Below are positions 16,201 to 23,769 of a stretch of DNA of 64,000 nucleotides, in pieces. Source of the DNA: Nocardioides cavernae (GTDB taxonomy: Bacteria > Actinomycetota > Actinomycetes > Propionibacteriales > Nocardioidaceae); contig NZ_JAFBCA010000001.1 of assembly GCF_016907475.1 (NCBI RefSeq), positions 3,224,001 to 3,288,000 on the forward strand, read 5' to 3'. The notes beneath the pieces are model-generated. The model searched no databases and had not been told where the DNA came from. It saw only the letters and a program-made list of their open reading frames with translations. The translations under genes were made by a program, and so were the position numbers. The first letter of the stretch is position 1, and each line of letters begins with the position of its first letter.

Positions 16201-19200
16201 GGACCTACCCCGAGCCGGGCACGTACACCGCCACGCTGACCGTTGAGGACGAGACCGGCAAGTCGACCAGCCGGGCCGTCGACGTCACCGTGCGGCAGCC
16301 CTGTGCGACCGCACCGACCCCCGACGAGGGCTACGAGCTGCTCTTCGACGGCACCGACGTGTCCGGCTGGAAGCAGTCCGGCCCCGGTGGGTTCACCGTC
16401 GAGAACTGCGAGCTCACCAGCTTCGGCGGACTCGGGTTGTTCTGGTTCTCCGAGCGCACCTTCGACGACTACACGGTCAAGCTGCAGTTCAAGCTCTCCG
16501 ACGACGGCGACAACTCCGGCGTCTTCACCCGCTTCCCCGACCCGGGCAACGACCCCTTCGTCGCCGTCGACAACGGCCACGAGATCCAGATCAAGGAGGG
16601 CCAGCCCAACGACGAGCCGCAGAAGACCGGCTCGGTCTACAACTTCGACCGCGAGGACGCGCGCAACGCCAAGCCGATCGGCGAGTGGAACGACTACGAG
16701 ATCACCGTCGAGGGCCAGACCTACACGATGACGCTCAACGGCCAGGTGGTGAACGAGTACACCTCCGACGGCACCCGTGGCACCGGCGGCTACATCGGCC
16801 TGCAGAACCACGGCAACGCCGACAAGGTCAGCTTCCGCAACATCCAGGTCAGGGAGCTCGAGGTCCAGGAGCCGTTCGTCAACACGCTGACGGCCGACCC
16901 GGTCCGTGGCGGCGCGCCGCTCGAGGTGGACTTCACCGCTGAGGGCGTCGACCGGCAGGACGACGCGATCACCTACGACTGGGACTTCGGCGACGGGTCC
17001 GACCCCGTCACCGGCGCCGCTGGCACGGTCTCGCACACCTACACCGAGGGCGGCACGTTCGCCGCCGAGGTGACGCCTGTCGACGCCGACGGCAACCGCG
17101 GCCCGACCCGGACGACCGAGGAGATCACCGTCCTCGTCGACCCGGTCGCCACCGCGACGGCGACCCCGCGTTGCGGCGTGCTGCCGCTCGACGTCGACTT
17201 CGATGCCTCGGCGACGGACCCGCAGGACCAGGCCCTGACCTGGACGTGGGACTTCGGAGTCGACGGCACGGACGACGACACATCCACGGAGAAGTCGCCG
17301 ACCTGGACCTACACGGCGGCGGGCGAGTACACCGCGACCGTCACCGCGACCGACCCCGACGGCAACACCGGCACCAGCTCGGTCCGCATCGAGGTGCTCG
17401 CCGACGGCGAGTGCCGCCCGGTGGCCGACCTGTCGGAGCTGTTCAACAACGACGGCATCTCCACCGACGCCAACCCCGGTGACGGCAACTTCGACGGCGG
17501 TGGCTGGACCTTCGCCGCCGAGCTCCTCCCCCAGGCCGTGCAGCAGAACGGCGGCCCGGTCCGGATCAATGGCGTGGACTACGACATGGGCAGCCCGGCC
17601 GACGGCCAGCTCAACAACGTCGAGTCCGACGGCCAGGTGATCCCGCTGCCGACCGGCACCTACGACGAGCTGAGCATCCTCGCCACGGCCCACAACGGTG
17701 ACGTGCAGAAGGAGGCCACCCTCGCCTACAACGACGGCTCCACCGTCCAGGTGCCCCTGCGGTTCACCGACTGGGCCGTGACGCCGAAGTTCGGCGAGGA
17801 GATCGCGATCGACATGCCCTACCGCCACAACGGCGGCGGCGACACCTCGCCGCGGGTCATGATCTTCACCCAGCGGATCCCCCTCGAGGCCGGCAAGCAG
17901 CCCGACACGCTGACCCTCCCGGTCGACCCGAAGCTGCACGTCTTCGGGGTCTCCGGGGTCCGCTCCGAGGAGCCCGCCCCGCCGTGCGAGCAGCCCGAGC
18001 GCTCCGACGAGTTCAACGACTCCGAGCTGCTCGACAACTGCCACTGGACGGTGCGCCGCCCCGATGAGACGGCGTACGACGTCTCCGACGGTGCGCTGCA
18101 CCTGACCGCCCGCCCCGGTGAGTACAACGACACCGCCAACGTCATCACGCAGGACGCACCCGACGGTGCGTGGACGGCGACGACCAAGCTCACCTGGGAC
18201 CCGGCCGAGGCAGGCCAGCAGGCGGGGCTCGTGGTCGCCGGCAGCGGCGGCTCCGGTTTCGCGAAGCTGACCTTCGTCGACAAGGGCGACAACAACGAGT
18301 GGATCGAGTTCCTCAAGTCGTCGAGCCCGAGCAACAACGACTTCGAGTTCAGCGGCAACTGGAACACCGGCGGCGGCAGCTTCGACGGGCCCTTCCTGCC
18401 CGGCGACTTCCCCTCCACCTTCTGGCTGCGGTTCACCTCCGACGGCTCGCAGCTGCGCGGGTGGTACTCCACCGACGGTGAGGAGTTCACCCAGGTCGGT
18501 GACCCGCGCACCCTGGCCGGGATCACCAACCCCCGGGTCGGCGTGATGGCGCTGAAGGGCGGTGCCCCGGGCGACCCGGTCGCCGACTTCGACTTCTTCC
18601 GCTGGTCCGGCGTGCAGCAGGGCGAGGCGCCGAGCGTGACCGCGTCGGCCGAGCCCACCTCGGGCACCGCGCCGCTGGATGTCGAGTTCAGCGCCGAGGG
18701 CACCGACCCCGAGGACGGCGCGCTCACCTACGCGTGGGACTTCGGCGTGGGCGGCACGCAGGACGACACCGCCGACACCGCCGACGCGAGCTGGACCTAC
18801 ACCGAGCCGGGCACCTACACGGCCACGGTGACGGTGACCGACCCCGAGGGCCAGACCGGTGAGGACACGGTCGAGGTCGTCGTCGAGGAGCCCGCCGAGG
18901 GACGTACGTGGGTCGTCGACGCCGTCGACTCCGCCACCAACAACCAGTGGGTGTCCGAGGACAACGGCACGTCGACCGTCACCGTCGAGGTGGGCGACAC
19001 CGTCGAGTGGCAGTTCGACCGGGCCACGATGGGCCACGACCTGACCTCGCTCGACAGCGCGGACACGTGGGACCCCGCCCTTCAGGAGTACCGCGACGCC
19101 GGCGGCGCCCCGATCCGCTACACCTTCACCAAGCCGGGCACCTACGAGTACTGGTGCAGCATCCACGGCGCCACGATGCGCGGCACCGTGGTGGTCGAGG

Positions 19201-21242
19201 AGCCCGCGGCGGACAACCAGCCGCCGACGGCACAGCCGTACGTCTCGCCGCGCACCGGCCCCGCGCCGCTCTACGTCCACTTCGAGGCGCGCGCCAGCGA
19301 CCCTGACGGTGACGCGCTCACCTACCTGTGGGACTTCGGCCAGGGCGACGGGCCCTCCGACCAGTCGACGTCGTCGCACGCCCACGTGACGTACGCCGAG
19401 CCCGGCCGGTACACCGCGACCCTGACCGTCAGCGACGGCAAGGGTGGGACCTACGAGGACGAGTTCGAGATCGCCGTCACCGGCGAGGCGCCGCGGGTCT
19501 CCATCGAGGCAACGCCCACCAGCGGCCCCGCTCCCCTGCCGGTCGCGTTCGAGATCAGTGCGATCGACGACCAGGGAGGCCCGCTCAGCTACACGTGGGA
19601 CTTCGGCGACGGAACGACGTACACGGGTCCGAAGCCGCCGCTGAACCACGTCTACACGGCCTCGGGCAGCTACGCCGCCACGCTGACCGTGACCGATCCC
19701 GACGGCAACAAGGGCAGCGACAGCGTCGAGATCAGCGTCGACGCACTGCCCGAGATCGAGGCGACGGCCACCCCGGACACCGGTGACGCACCACTGGACG
19801 TCGACTTCTCCACGGTGGTCACCACCGCGGGAGAGCTCAGCGCCTTCGCCGACGGCACGGCCACCTACCCGGACCTCACGGGCACCGCATCGATGGTCCG
19901 CTCGCGCGACACCACCGTGACCACGCTCGACGTCACCGGCCTCAAGCCGAACGCCGCGCACATGGTCCACGTCCACGAGCAGTCGTGCTCCAACGGCAAC
20001 GGCGGGGCGCACTTCCGCTTCGACACCGACCTGCCCTTCTCGGAGGAGAACGAGATCTGGCTGCCGTTCACCAGCAAGGCCGACGGCACCAGCGGCGAGG
20101 TGGTCGTCACCAGCGACCAGCGCGCCGGCTCCAAGGCGATGGCCATCGTGATCCACGACCCGGACAACCCGGCCAAGCGGATCGGGTGCGTCGACCTCGA
20201 CCCGAGCATCGACGGGCTCACCTACGCCTGGGACTTCGGTGACGGCGAGCAGGGCGAGGGGGCCGACGCGACCCACACCTACACCGAGCCCGGCACCTAC
20301 GAGGCCACGGTCACGGTGAGCATGCAGGGCGGCACCGACGAGGTCACCGACACCGTCGAGGTCGTCGTCACCGGCGACGACCCGGTCGACCCGACCGACC
20401 CCGTCGCGTCGACGGTCACGGCCACGGCGACGCCGTCCGAGGTCACGGTGGGCGACACCACGAAGGTGTCGGTCGACGTGAAGGCCGAGGGCACCACCCC
20501 GACCGGCGAGGTCACCCTCACCGGCGGCGGGAAGTCCTACGGCCCCACCTCGCTCGAGGGCGGCACCGCCACCTTCACGGTCGGTCCGTTCACCGAGCCC
20601 GGCACGGTGACGTTCACCGCGGCCTATGCCGGCAGCGACGAGGTCGCCGCCGGTGAGGGCAAGGCGACCGTCACGGTCAAGGCGAAGCCGGCCCCGGGTG
20701 ACACCAGCGCCCCCGAGACCACCATCACCGACGGCCCGAAGGGCCAGGGGCGAGGTCCGGCAGCCACGTTCACCTTCACCTCCTCCGAGCCCGGCAGCAC
20801 CTTCGAGTGCAGCCTGGACGGCGGGGCGTGGGCCGCGTGCAGCTCCCCGGCGACGTTCACCAAGCTGGGGCAGGGCGAGCACGAGCTGCGGGTGCGGGCC
20901 ACCGACAAGGCGGGCAACACCGACGCCAGCCCGGCAGCGCTGACCTGGACGGTCGACCGGGGCAAGCCCACCGTCAAGGTTCTGACGGGACCCCAGGCGA
21001 CCAAGGACCGGACGCCCACGGTGCGCGCGCGCCTCAGCGACCGGTACGACGACCTGCGGGCGCGCGACGTCAAGGTGCGCTTCGGCGACCGGGCCGCGGC
21101 GAAGGTGCGGGTCAACCGCAAGGGCGTCATGGTCGCGACGGCGAAGCCGCTCGCGCCGGGTCGGCACCGCGTCGTGCTGACGGTTCGGGACGAAGCGGGC
21201 AACAAGAGCACCGTCCGCTTCTGGATCACCGTGAGCCGCTGA
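13296..21242 (+). CDS. Giant secreted PQQ-type sugar dehydrogenase mosaic with PKD, CBM, cupredoxin and SOD-like domains
   Basis: A 2648-residue exported protein. A Sec-type signal peptide ends near residue 32. Approximate domains: glucose/sorbosone dehydrogenase beta-propeller 87-572; PKD 574-660; an HDIHVH-containing module 662-768; CBM6-like 772-903; PKD 911-999; DUF1080 glycosidase-like 1009-1188; two PKD 1192-1368; a carbohydrate-module-like segment 1372-1557; DUF1349-like 1567-1768; PKD 1778-1867; cupredoxin 1870-1968; two PKD 1974-2149; a PKD interrupted by a Cu/Zn-SOD-like domain 2152-2359; two Ig-like domains 2371-2555 and a basic C-terminal beta domain. Copper ligands are visible in MGHDL and CSIHGATM. 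It probably binds and oxidises or hydrolyses polysaccharide outside the cell. No sortase motif is seen. ATG 13296 has GGAAGG upstream. Substrate unknown. Confidence 0.85.
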   Translation: MPVRSRQLLVSLLALVTALGLALGLAAPVAAAGPDPVPDRATSGDAEAKAPAAQRDRAAKSDGAGKTATSGTTAADAAAADDPPDLSKFQKVVLGQGTGLGEVMELTVAPDGRVFFITRAGDISMYDPADGSIEIVMNNPSLGVWSGLEDGGLGITVDPAFADNGWIYVYYAPLPASHNANRLSRLTVETDADGETFVDKQSEKVILEVGTQRNVCCHSAGSVQFGDGGVLHLATGDNTSSSDNDGYSPHDERTGRSDYDAQKSSANTNDLRGKILRVIPRNDDAGDVNPTAGDGISYDIPESNLFGEGGAYPSALYPDADPAKTRPEIYVMGLRNPYRLGVDADTDALYWGEVGPDSRVNSPNRGPRHFEEFNRTEAAMNGGWPYCGGEVGDDLTKMDFGGAYVDWDFVANRYRTNPDGTPKRFPCNDPQEMAGVNDSPNSSGLQTLPPMTDAWIPYSDVAPYKYPAVQGATPTGGQVYRQSQNTAAKDTAFPAHYEGSYFMTEMSRGWIKEVRMDAEGNIASINDFMSGFVAPGDMEFGPDGSMYVLEYGTGFFSGSPQTKLVRIDYAINGSAPVARASADVTEGSAPLAVQFSSDGTSDPDGDAVTYAWDLDGDGQTDSTDASPSWTYDSAGDYTVLLTVTDATGKSATSQVVVNVGNTAPKVQIELPVDGGFYSSGDDIPFVVDVQDAEETVDCSEVVVQEGLGHDIHVHPNLSVNGCEGTIRTAASADHGPDANTYGVLIATYRDGGANDGANASLQGSDTVILQPKLRQAEHATNRQGVGYTGYDDKSGTRPGGGGLITGMGNGDWVMFDPMSLANMTDVSIRYSGGPQAGATIQVRAGAANGPVVATVPLDGGTQGQYFYKTVSAAITARDADAGGRPLYFVYAGNGEMNFDEFSVEGKGVAGNTSPVITSATATPADGLAPLEVAFAAEANDPDGDDITYAWDFGVEGTDDDTATTAAASWTYPEPGTYTATLTVEDETGKSTSRAVDVTVRQPCATAPTPDEGYELLFDGTDVSGWKQSGPGGFTVENCELTSFGGLGLFWFSERTFDDYTVKLQFKLSDDGDNSGVFTRFPDPGNDPFVAVDNGHEIQIKEGQPNDEPQKTGSVYNFDREDARNAKPIGEWNDYEITVEGQTYTMTLNGQVVNEYTSDGTRGTGGYIGLQNHGNADKVSFRNIQVRELEVQEPFVNTLTADPVRGGAPLEVDFTAEGVDRQDDAITYDWDFGDGSDPVTGAAGTVSHTYTEGGTFAAEVTPVDADGNRGPTRTTEEITVLVDPVATATATPRCGVLPLDVDFDASATDPQDQALTWTWDFGVDGTDDDTSTEKSPTWTYTAAGEYTATVTATDPDGNTGTSSVRIEVLADGECRPVADLSELFNNDGISTDANPGDGNFDGGGWTFAAELLPQAVQQNGGPVRINGVDYDMGSPADGQLNNVESDGQVIPLPTGTYDELSILATAHNGDVQKEATLAYNDGSTVQVPLRFTDWAVTPKFGEEIAIDMPYRHNGGGDTSPRVMIFTQRIPLEAGKQPDTLTLPVDPKLHVFGVSGVRSEEPAPPCEQPERSDEFNDSELLDNCHWTVRRPDETAYDVSDGALHLTARPGEYNDTANVITQDAPDGAWTATTKLTWDPAEAGQQAGLVVAGSGGSGFAKLTFVDKGDNNEWIEFLKSSSPSNNDFEFSGNWNTGGGSFDGPFLPGDFPSTFWLRFTSDGSQLRGWYSTDGEEFTQVGDPRTLAGITNPRVGVMALKGGAPGDPVADFDFFRWSGVQQGEAPSVTASAEPTSGTAPLDVEFSAEGTDPEDGALTYAWDFGVGGTQDDTADTADASWTYTEPGTYTATVTVTDPEGQTGEDTVEVVVEEPAEGRTWVVDAVDSATNNQWVSEDNGTSTVTVEVGDTVEWQFDRATMGHDLTSLDSADTWDPALQEYRDAGGAPIRYTFTKPGTYEYWCSIHGATMRGTVVVEEPAADNQPPTAQPYVSPRTGPAPLYVHFEARASDPDGDALTYLWDFGQGDGPSDQSTSSHAHVTYAEPGRYTATLTVSDGKGGTYEDEFEIAVTGEAPRVSIEATPTSGPAPLPVAFEISAIDDQGGPLSYTWDFGDGTTYTGPKPPLNHVYTASGSYAATLTVTDPDGNKGSDSVEISVDALPEIEATATPDTGDAPLDVDFSTVVTTAGELSAFADGTATYPDLTGTASMVRSRDTTVTTLDVTGLKPNAAHMVHVHEQSCSNGNGGAHFRFDTDLPFSEENEIWLPFTSKADGTSGEVVVTSDQRAGSKAMAIVIHDPDNPAKRIGCVDLDPSIDGLTYAWDFGDGEQGEGADATHTYTEPGTYEATVTVSMQGGTDEVTDTVEVVVTGDDPVDPTDPVASTVTATATPSEVTVGDTTKVSVDVKAEGTTPTGEVTLTGGGKSYGPTSLEGGTATFTVGPFTEPGTVTFTAAYAGSDEVAAGEGKATVTVKAKPAPGDTSAPETTITDGPKGQGRGPAATFTFTSSEPGSTFECSLDGGAWAACSSPATFTKLGQGEHELRVRATDKAGNTDASPAALTWTVDRGKPTVKVLTGPQATKDRTPTVRARLSDRYDDLRARDVKVRFGDRAAAKVRVNRKGVMVATAKPLAPGRHRVVLTVRDEAGNKSTVRFWITVSR

Positions 21243-21322
21243 CGCCCCACCGTCCCACCACCAGCACCCGCCGGACGCCCGGCGGGTGCTGGCACGTCCA
21301 CAGCGGCGTGCACAATGCCCCC

Positions 21323-22597
21323 ATGGTCCGCACCGGCGAGGAGGAGAGCCTGCTCGCCGGTGACCGCGTGGCGCTGCTGGTCCCCGGCTCGCCGTCGTAC
21401 GTCGCCCTGGTGCTCGCGCTGCTCGCCGACGGCGTCTTCCCCGTCCCGCTCGACCCGGCGCTCACCGAGGCCGAGCGCGCCCGCATCCTCGAACCGATCG
21501 TTCCCGACCTCGTCGTGACCTCGCAGGAGCAGCTCGCGCAGCTGCTCGCCGCTCGACCCGGCCGGTCGCGGTCGCTACCGCTCGGGCGACCGATCCACTG
21601 CACCAGCGGCACGACCGGCACCCCGAAGGGCGTGTGGTCCGGGCTCCTCCCCCAGCACGACGCGATGGCGCTCGTCGCCGAGGAGCGTGACCTCTGGGGG
21701 TTCGACGCCGACGACGTCAACCTGGTGCTCAGCCCGCTCCACCACTCGGCCCCGCTCCGCTTCGCAGCCGGGACGCTGCTCGCCGGCGGCCGCATCGTGG
21801 TGCCGGGGAAGTTCGACCCGGCGGCGGTCACGGCGGCGATCGAGCACGAGCGCCCGACCACGATGTTCTGCGTCCCGACCCACCTCCAGCGCCTCTTCGA
21901 CCACTGGGACGCCGTCGGCGTCCCGGACCTGTCCTCGTTCCGGCTGGTCGCCCACGCGGGCGCCCCCTGCCCCCCGTCGGTCAAGCGGCGCCTGATCGAG
22001 CTGTTTCCCGACGGCTCGACGTGGGAGTTCTACGGCTCGACCGAGGGCCAGTTCACGGCCTGCCGCTCCGAGGACTGGTTGCGGCGTCCCGGCACGGTGG
22101 GCCGAGCCCGACCCGGCCGCACCCTCACCACCGACGACGACGGCCGCATCTGGTGCGCCGTGCCGCAGCACGCCCGGTTCACCTACCTCGGTGCGCCCGA
22201 GCAGACGGCCGCCGCGTGGCGGGACACGTCCGACGGGCCGGCGTTCACCGTGGGCGACGTCGGACGCATCGACGCCGACGGCTACCTCCACCTCGAGGGA
22301 CGGCGCACCGACCTGGTCATCACCGGCGGGGTCAACGTCTACCCGCTCGAGGTCGAGAACGCACTGCGCGAGGTCACCGGGGTCGTGGACGTCGCCGTCT
22401 TCGGCGCCGCCGACCCCCGTTGGGGCCAGCGGGTGTGCGCCGCGGTCGTCGGCGACGCCACGACCGATGCCCTCCGCGCGCACGCCGAGCAGGTCCTGGC
22501 GCCGGCCAAGCGGCCCAAGGACTACCTCCGCGTCTCCGAGCTGCCGATGACCGCCACCGGGAAGGTCCGACGGGACGCCCTCACCGGGCTGGTCTGA
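21323..22597 (+). CDS. AMP-dependent acyl-CoA synthetase/ligase-like protein
   Basis: A 424-residue ANL-superfamily enzyme that would adenylate a carboxylic acid and form a thioester. The P-loop TSGTTGTPKG is near residue 93, YGSTEGQ near 237, GDVGRIDADGYLHLEGR near 310 and the C-terminal catalytic-lysine motif MTATGK near 410. It is about 80-100 residues shorter than typical acyl-CoA synthetases because the N-terminal subdomain is reduced. ATG 21323 follows CACAAT by 6 bases, which would fit a leaderless mRNA; GTG 21308 is an alternative start. The substrate is unknown. It stands alone on the plus strand and converges with a patatin gene. Confidence 0.82.
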   Translation: MVRTGEEESLLAGDRVALLVPGSPSYVALVLALLADGVFPVPLDPALTEAERARILEPIVPDLVVTSQEQLAQLLAARPGRSRSLPLGRPIHCTSGTTGTPKGVWSGLLPQHDAMALVAEERDLWGFDADDVNLVLSPLHHSAPLRFAAGTLLAGGRIVVPGKFDPAAVTAAIEHERPTTMFCVPTHLQRLFDHWDAVGVPDLSSFRLVAHAGAPCPPSVKRRLIELFPDGSTWEFYGSTEGQFTACRSEDWLRRPGTVGRARPGRTLTTDDDGRIWCAVPQHARFTYLGAPEQTAAAWRDTSDGPAFTVGDVGRIDADGYLHLEGRRTDLVITGGVNVYPLEVENALREVTGVVDVAVFGAADPRWGQRVCAAVVGDATTDALRAHAEQVLAPAKRPKDYLRVSELPMTATGKVRRDALTGLV

Positions 22598-22640
22598 CCG
22601 GGTCCACGGGGCGCGCCCGCTACCTCAGGCCGTGTCGGCG

Positions 22641-22692
22641 AGCGGTGCGGCAGCCACGTTCTGGCCGTCCGGAATGTGGCTCGGGCACCGCT
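22641..22692. terminator. Long hairpin between convergent ligase and patatin genes
   Basis: Bases 22652-22664 pair with 22669-22681 over 13 positions (two G-T) around loop CCGT. After a 3x3 internal loop, AGCGGTGC (22641-22648) pairs with GCACCGCT (22685-22692). It lies 43 bases after the ligase stop and about 120 bases past the patatin stop on the other strand. It is probably a bidirectional terminator. Confidence 0.5.
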
Positions 22693-22815
22693 GGCGCGCG
22701 TGTCGGCGTACGACGCGCCGGCGGGCGGTGCGTGAGGGGGAGTCGAGCCGTCCAGAACCCCCGTCAGGCACCGCTCAGGTTCGAGCTGAACAGACCTCGG
22801 GGCCGCGACGCGACC

Positions 22816-23658
22816 TCAGGCAGACCAGACCGGCCCGACCTGGTCGACCAGGTCACGGGCCTGGCGCAGCCCGGCCTCGGCCGCGACGGCGCGCTTGGCG
22901 GGGTCGAGCAGGTTGCGGCCGAAGGCGGCCAGCGCGTCGGCGTCCGGCGTGACCACCGACCAGGCTCGCGGCCCGACGCGCTCGAGCTGGGCGCGGATGG
23001 ACGTCTTCTTGCTCACCGACCGCGGGAGCGGTGCGAGCACGACGACCCGCTCGGCGCCCTCGGCGACGTCGACGTTGGCGGTCGACCGCATCCCGCCGTC
23101 CATGTAGGTGCGTCCGCCGACCACGACGGGCGGCCACACCGTGGGGACGGCACAGCTGGCCGCGACGGCCGCGACCAGGTCGACCCCGGACTCGGGCCCG
23201 AACACGGTGAGCTCTCCGCTGGTGGTGTCGACGGCCGTGATGCGCAGGTCGCGGTCGGGCCAGTCGTGGACCGGGAGCCGCGAGCGGATCACGCCCTCGC
23301 GGTCGACGCTCCCGGGGGCGTGGGACGCGTGGGCGACCCGACCGACGCGGGCCAGCTTGTCGCGCCCGCTGCCGGGCAGCACGTAGGGCGGGACGAGCTT
23401 GAGCGCGGCGATGCGGGACAGCCGGCCGCCGATCTCGGCGTCAGCGGGCCCGAGCTGCTCGGCGTACAGGTCCTCGAGCGGCACGCCGTTGGTCACCTGG
23501 GCACCCACGACCGACCCGGCCGAGGTGCCGACGACGATGTCGGCCCCGGTCAGGTCGACCCCGGCGCGGGCCAGTCCGGTGAGGATGCCGAGCTCCCAGG
23601 CGATCCCGGTGATGCCACCGCCGCCGAGGACCAGTGCCGAGGTGCCGCGTCCTGTCAT
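22816..23658 (-). CDS. Patatin-like phospholipase
   Basis: A 280-residue cytoplasmic patatin domain. The oxyanion loop GGGGITGIAWELG is near residue 9, the nucleophile elbow GTSAGS near residue 43 and the catalytic Asp is in MDGGM near residue 187. The Ser-Asp dyad is therefore intact. Such proteins hydrolyse acyl chains from phospholipids or other lipids. ATG 23658 is preferred to the 14-codon extension upstream. There is no signal peptide or membrane helix. It lies after rpsA but is separated from it by a strong terminator, so it probably has its own promoter. Confidence 0.88.
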   Translation of the reverse strand: MTGRGTSALVLGGGGITGIAWELGILTGLARAGVDLTGADIVVGTSAGSVVGAQVTNGVPLEDLYAEQLGPADAEIGGRLSRIAALKLVPPYVLPGSGRDKLARVGRVAHASHAPGSVDREGVIRSRLPVHDWPDRDLRITAVDTTSGELTVFGPESGVDLVAAVAASCAVPTVWPPVVVGGRTYMDGGMRSTANVDVAEGAERVVVLAPLPRSVSKKTSIRAQLERVGPRAWSVVTPDADALAAFGRNLLDPAKRAVAAEAGLRQARDLVDQVGPVWSA

Positions 23659-23711
23659 GGGCCCAGTTGTAGCGGACCGGACCGCATCCTGACCACGCAC
23701 GCCCGGGAACG

Positions 23712-23747
23712 ACGACGGCCCGCCGGGTCTCCCCGGCGGGCCGTCGT
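23712..23747 (-). terminator. Intrinsic terminator of rpsA
   Basis: ACGACGGCCCGCCGGG (23712-23727) and CCCGGCGGGCCGTCGT (23732-23747) form a perfect 16-base stem with loop TCTC, 22 bases after the rpsA stop. A pronounced T tract is absent, as is usual in actinobacteria. Confidence 0.8.
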
Positions 23748-23769
23748 GTCGTGCGTGGTGGTCAGCCGA

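Noticed and set aside
13191..21167. A 2658-residue open frame antisense to the giant secreted protein
   Set aside because: It mirrors the GC-rich codon pattern of the sense gene, consists of low-complexity Val/Gly/Arg/Asp sequence and has no recognisable domain, whereas the sense frame has a signal peptide and many known domains.
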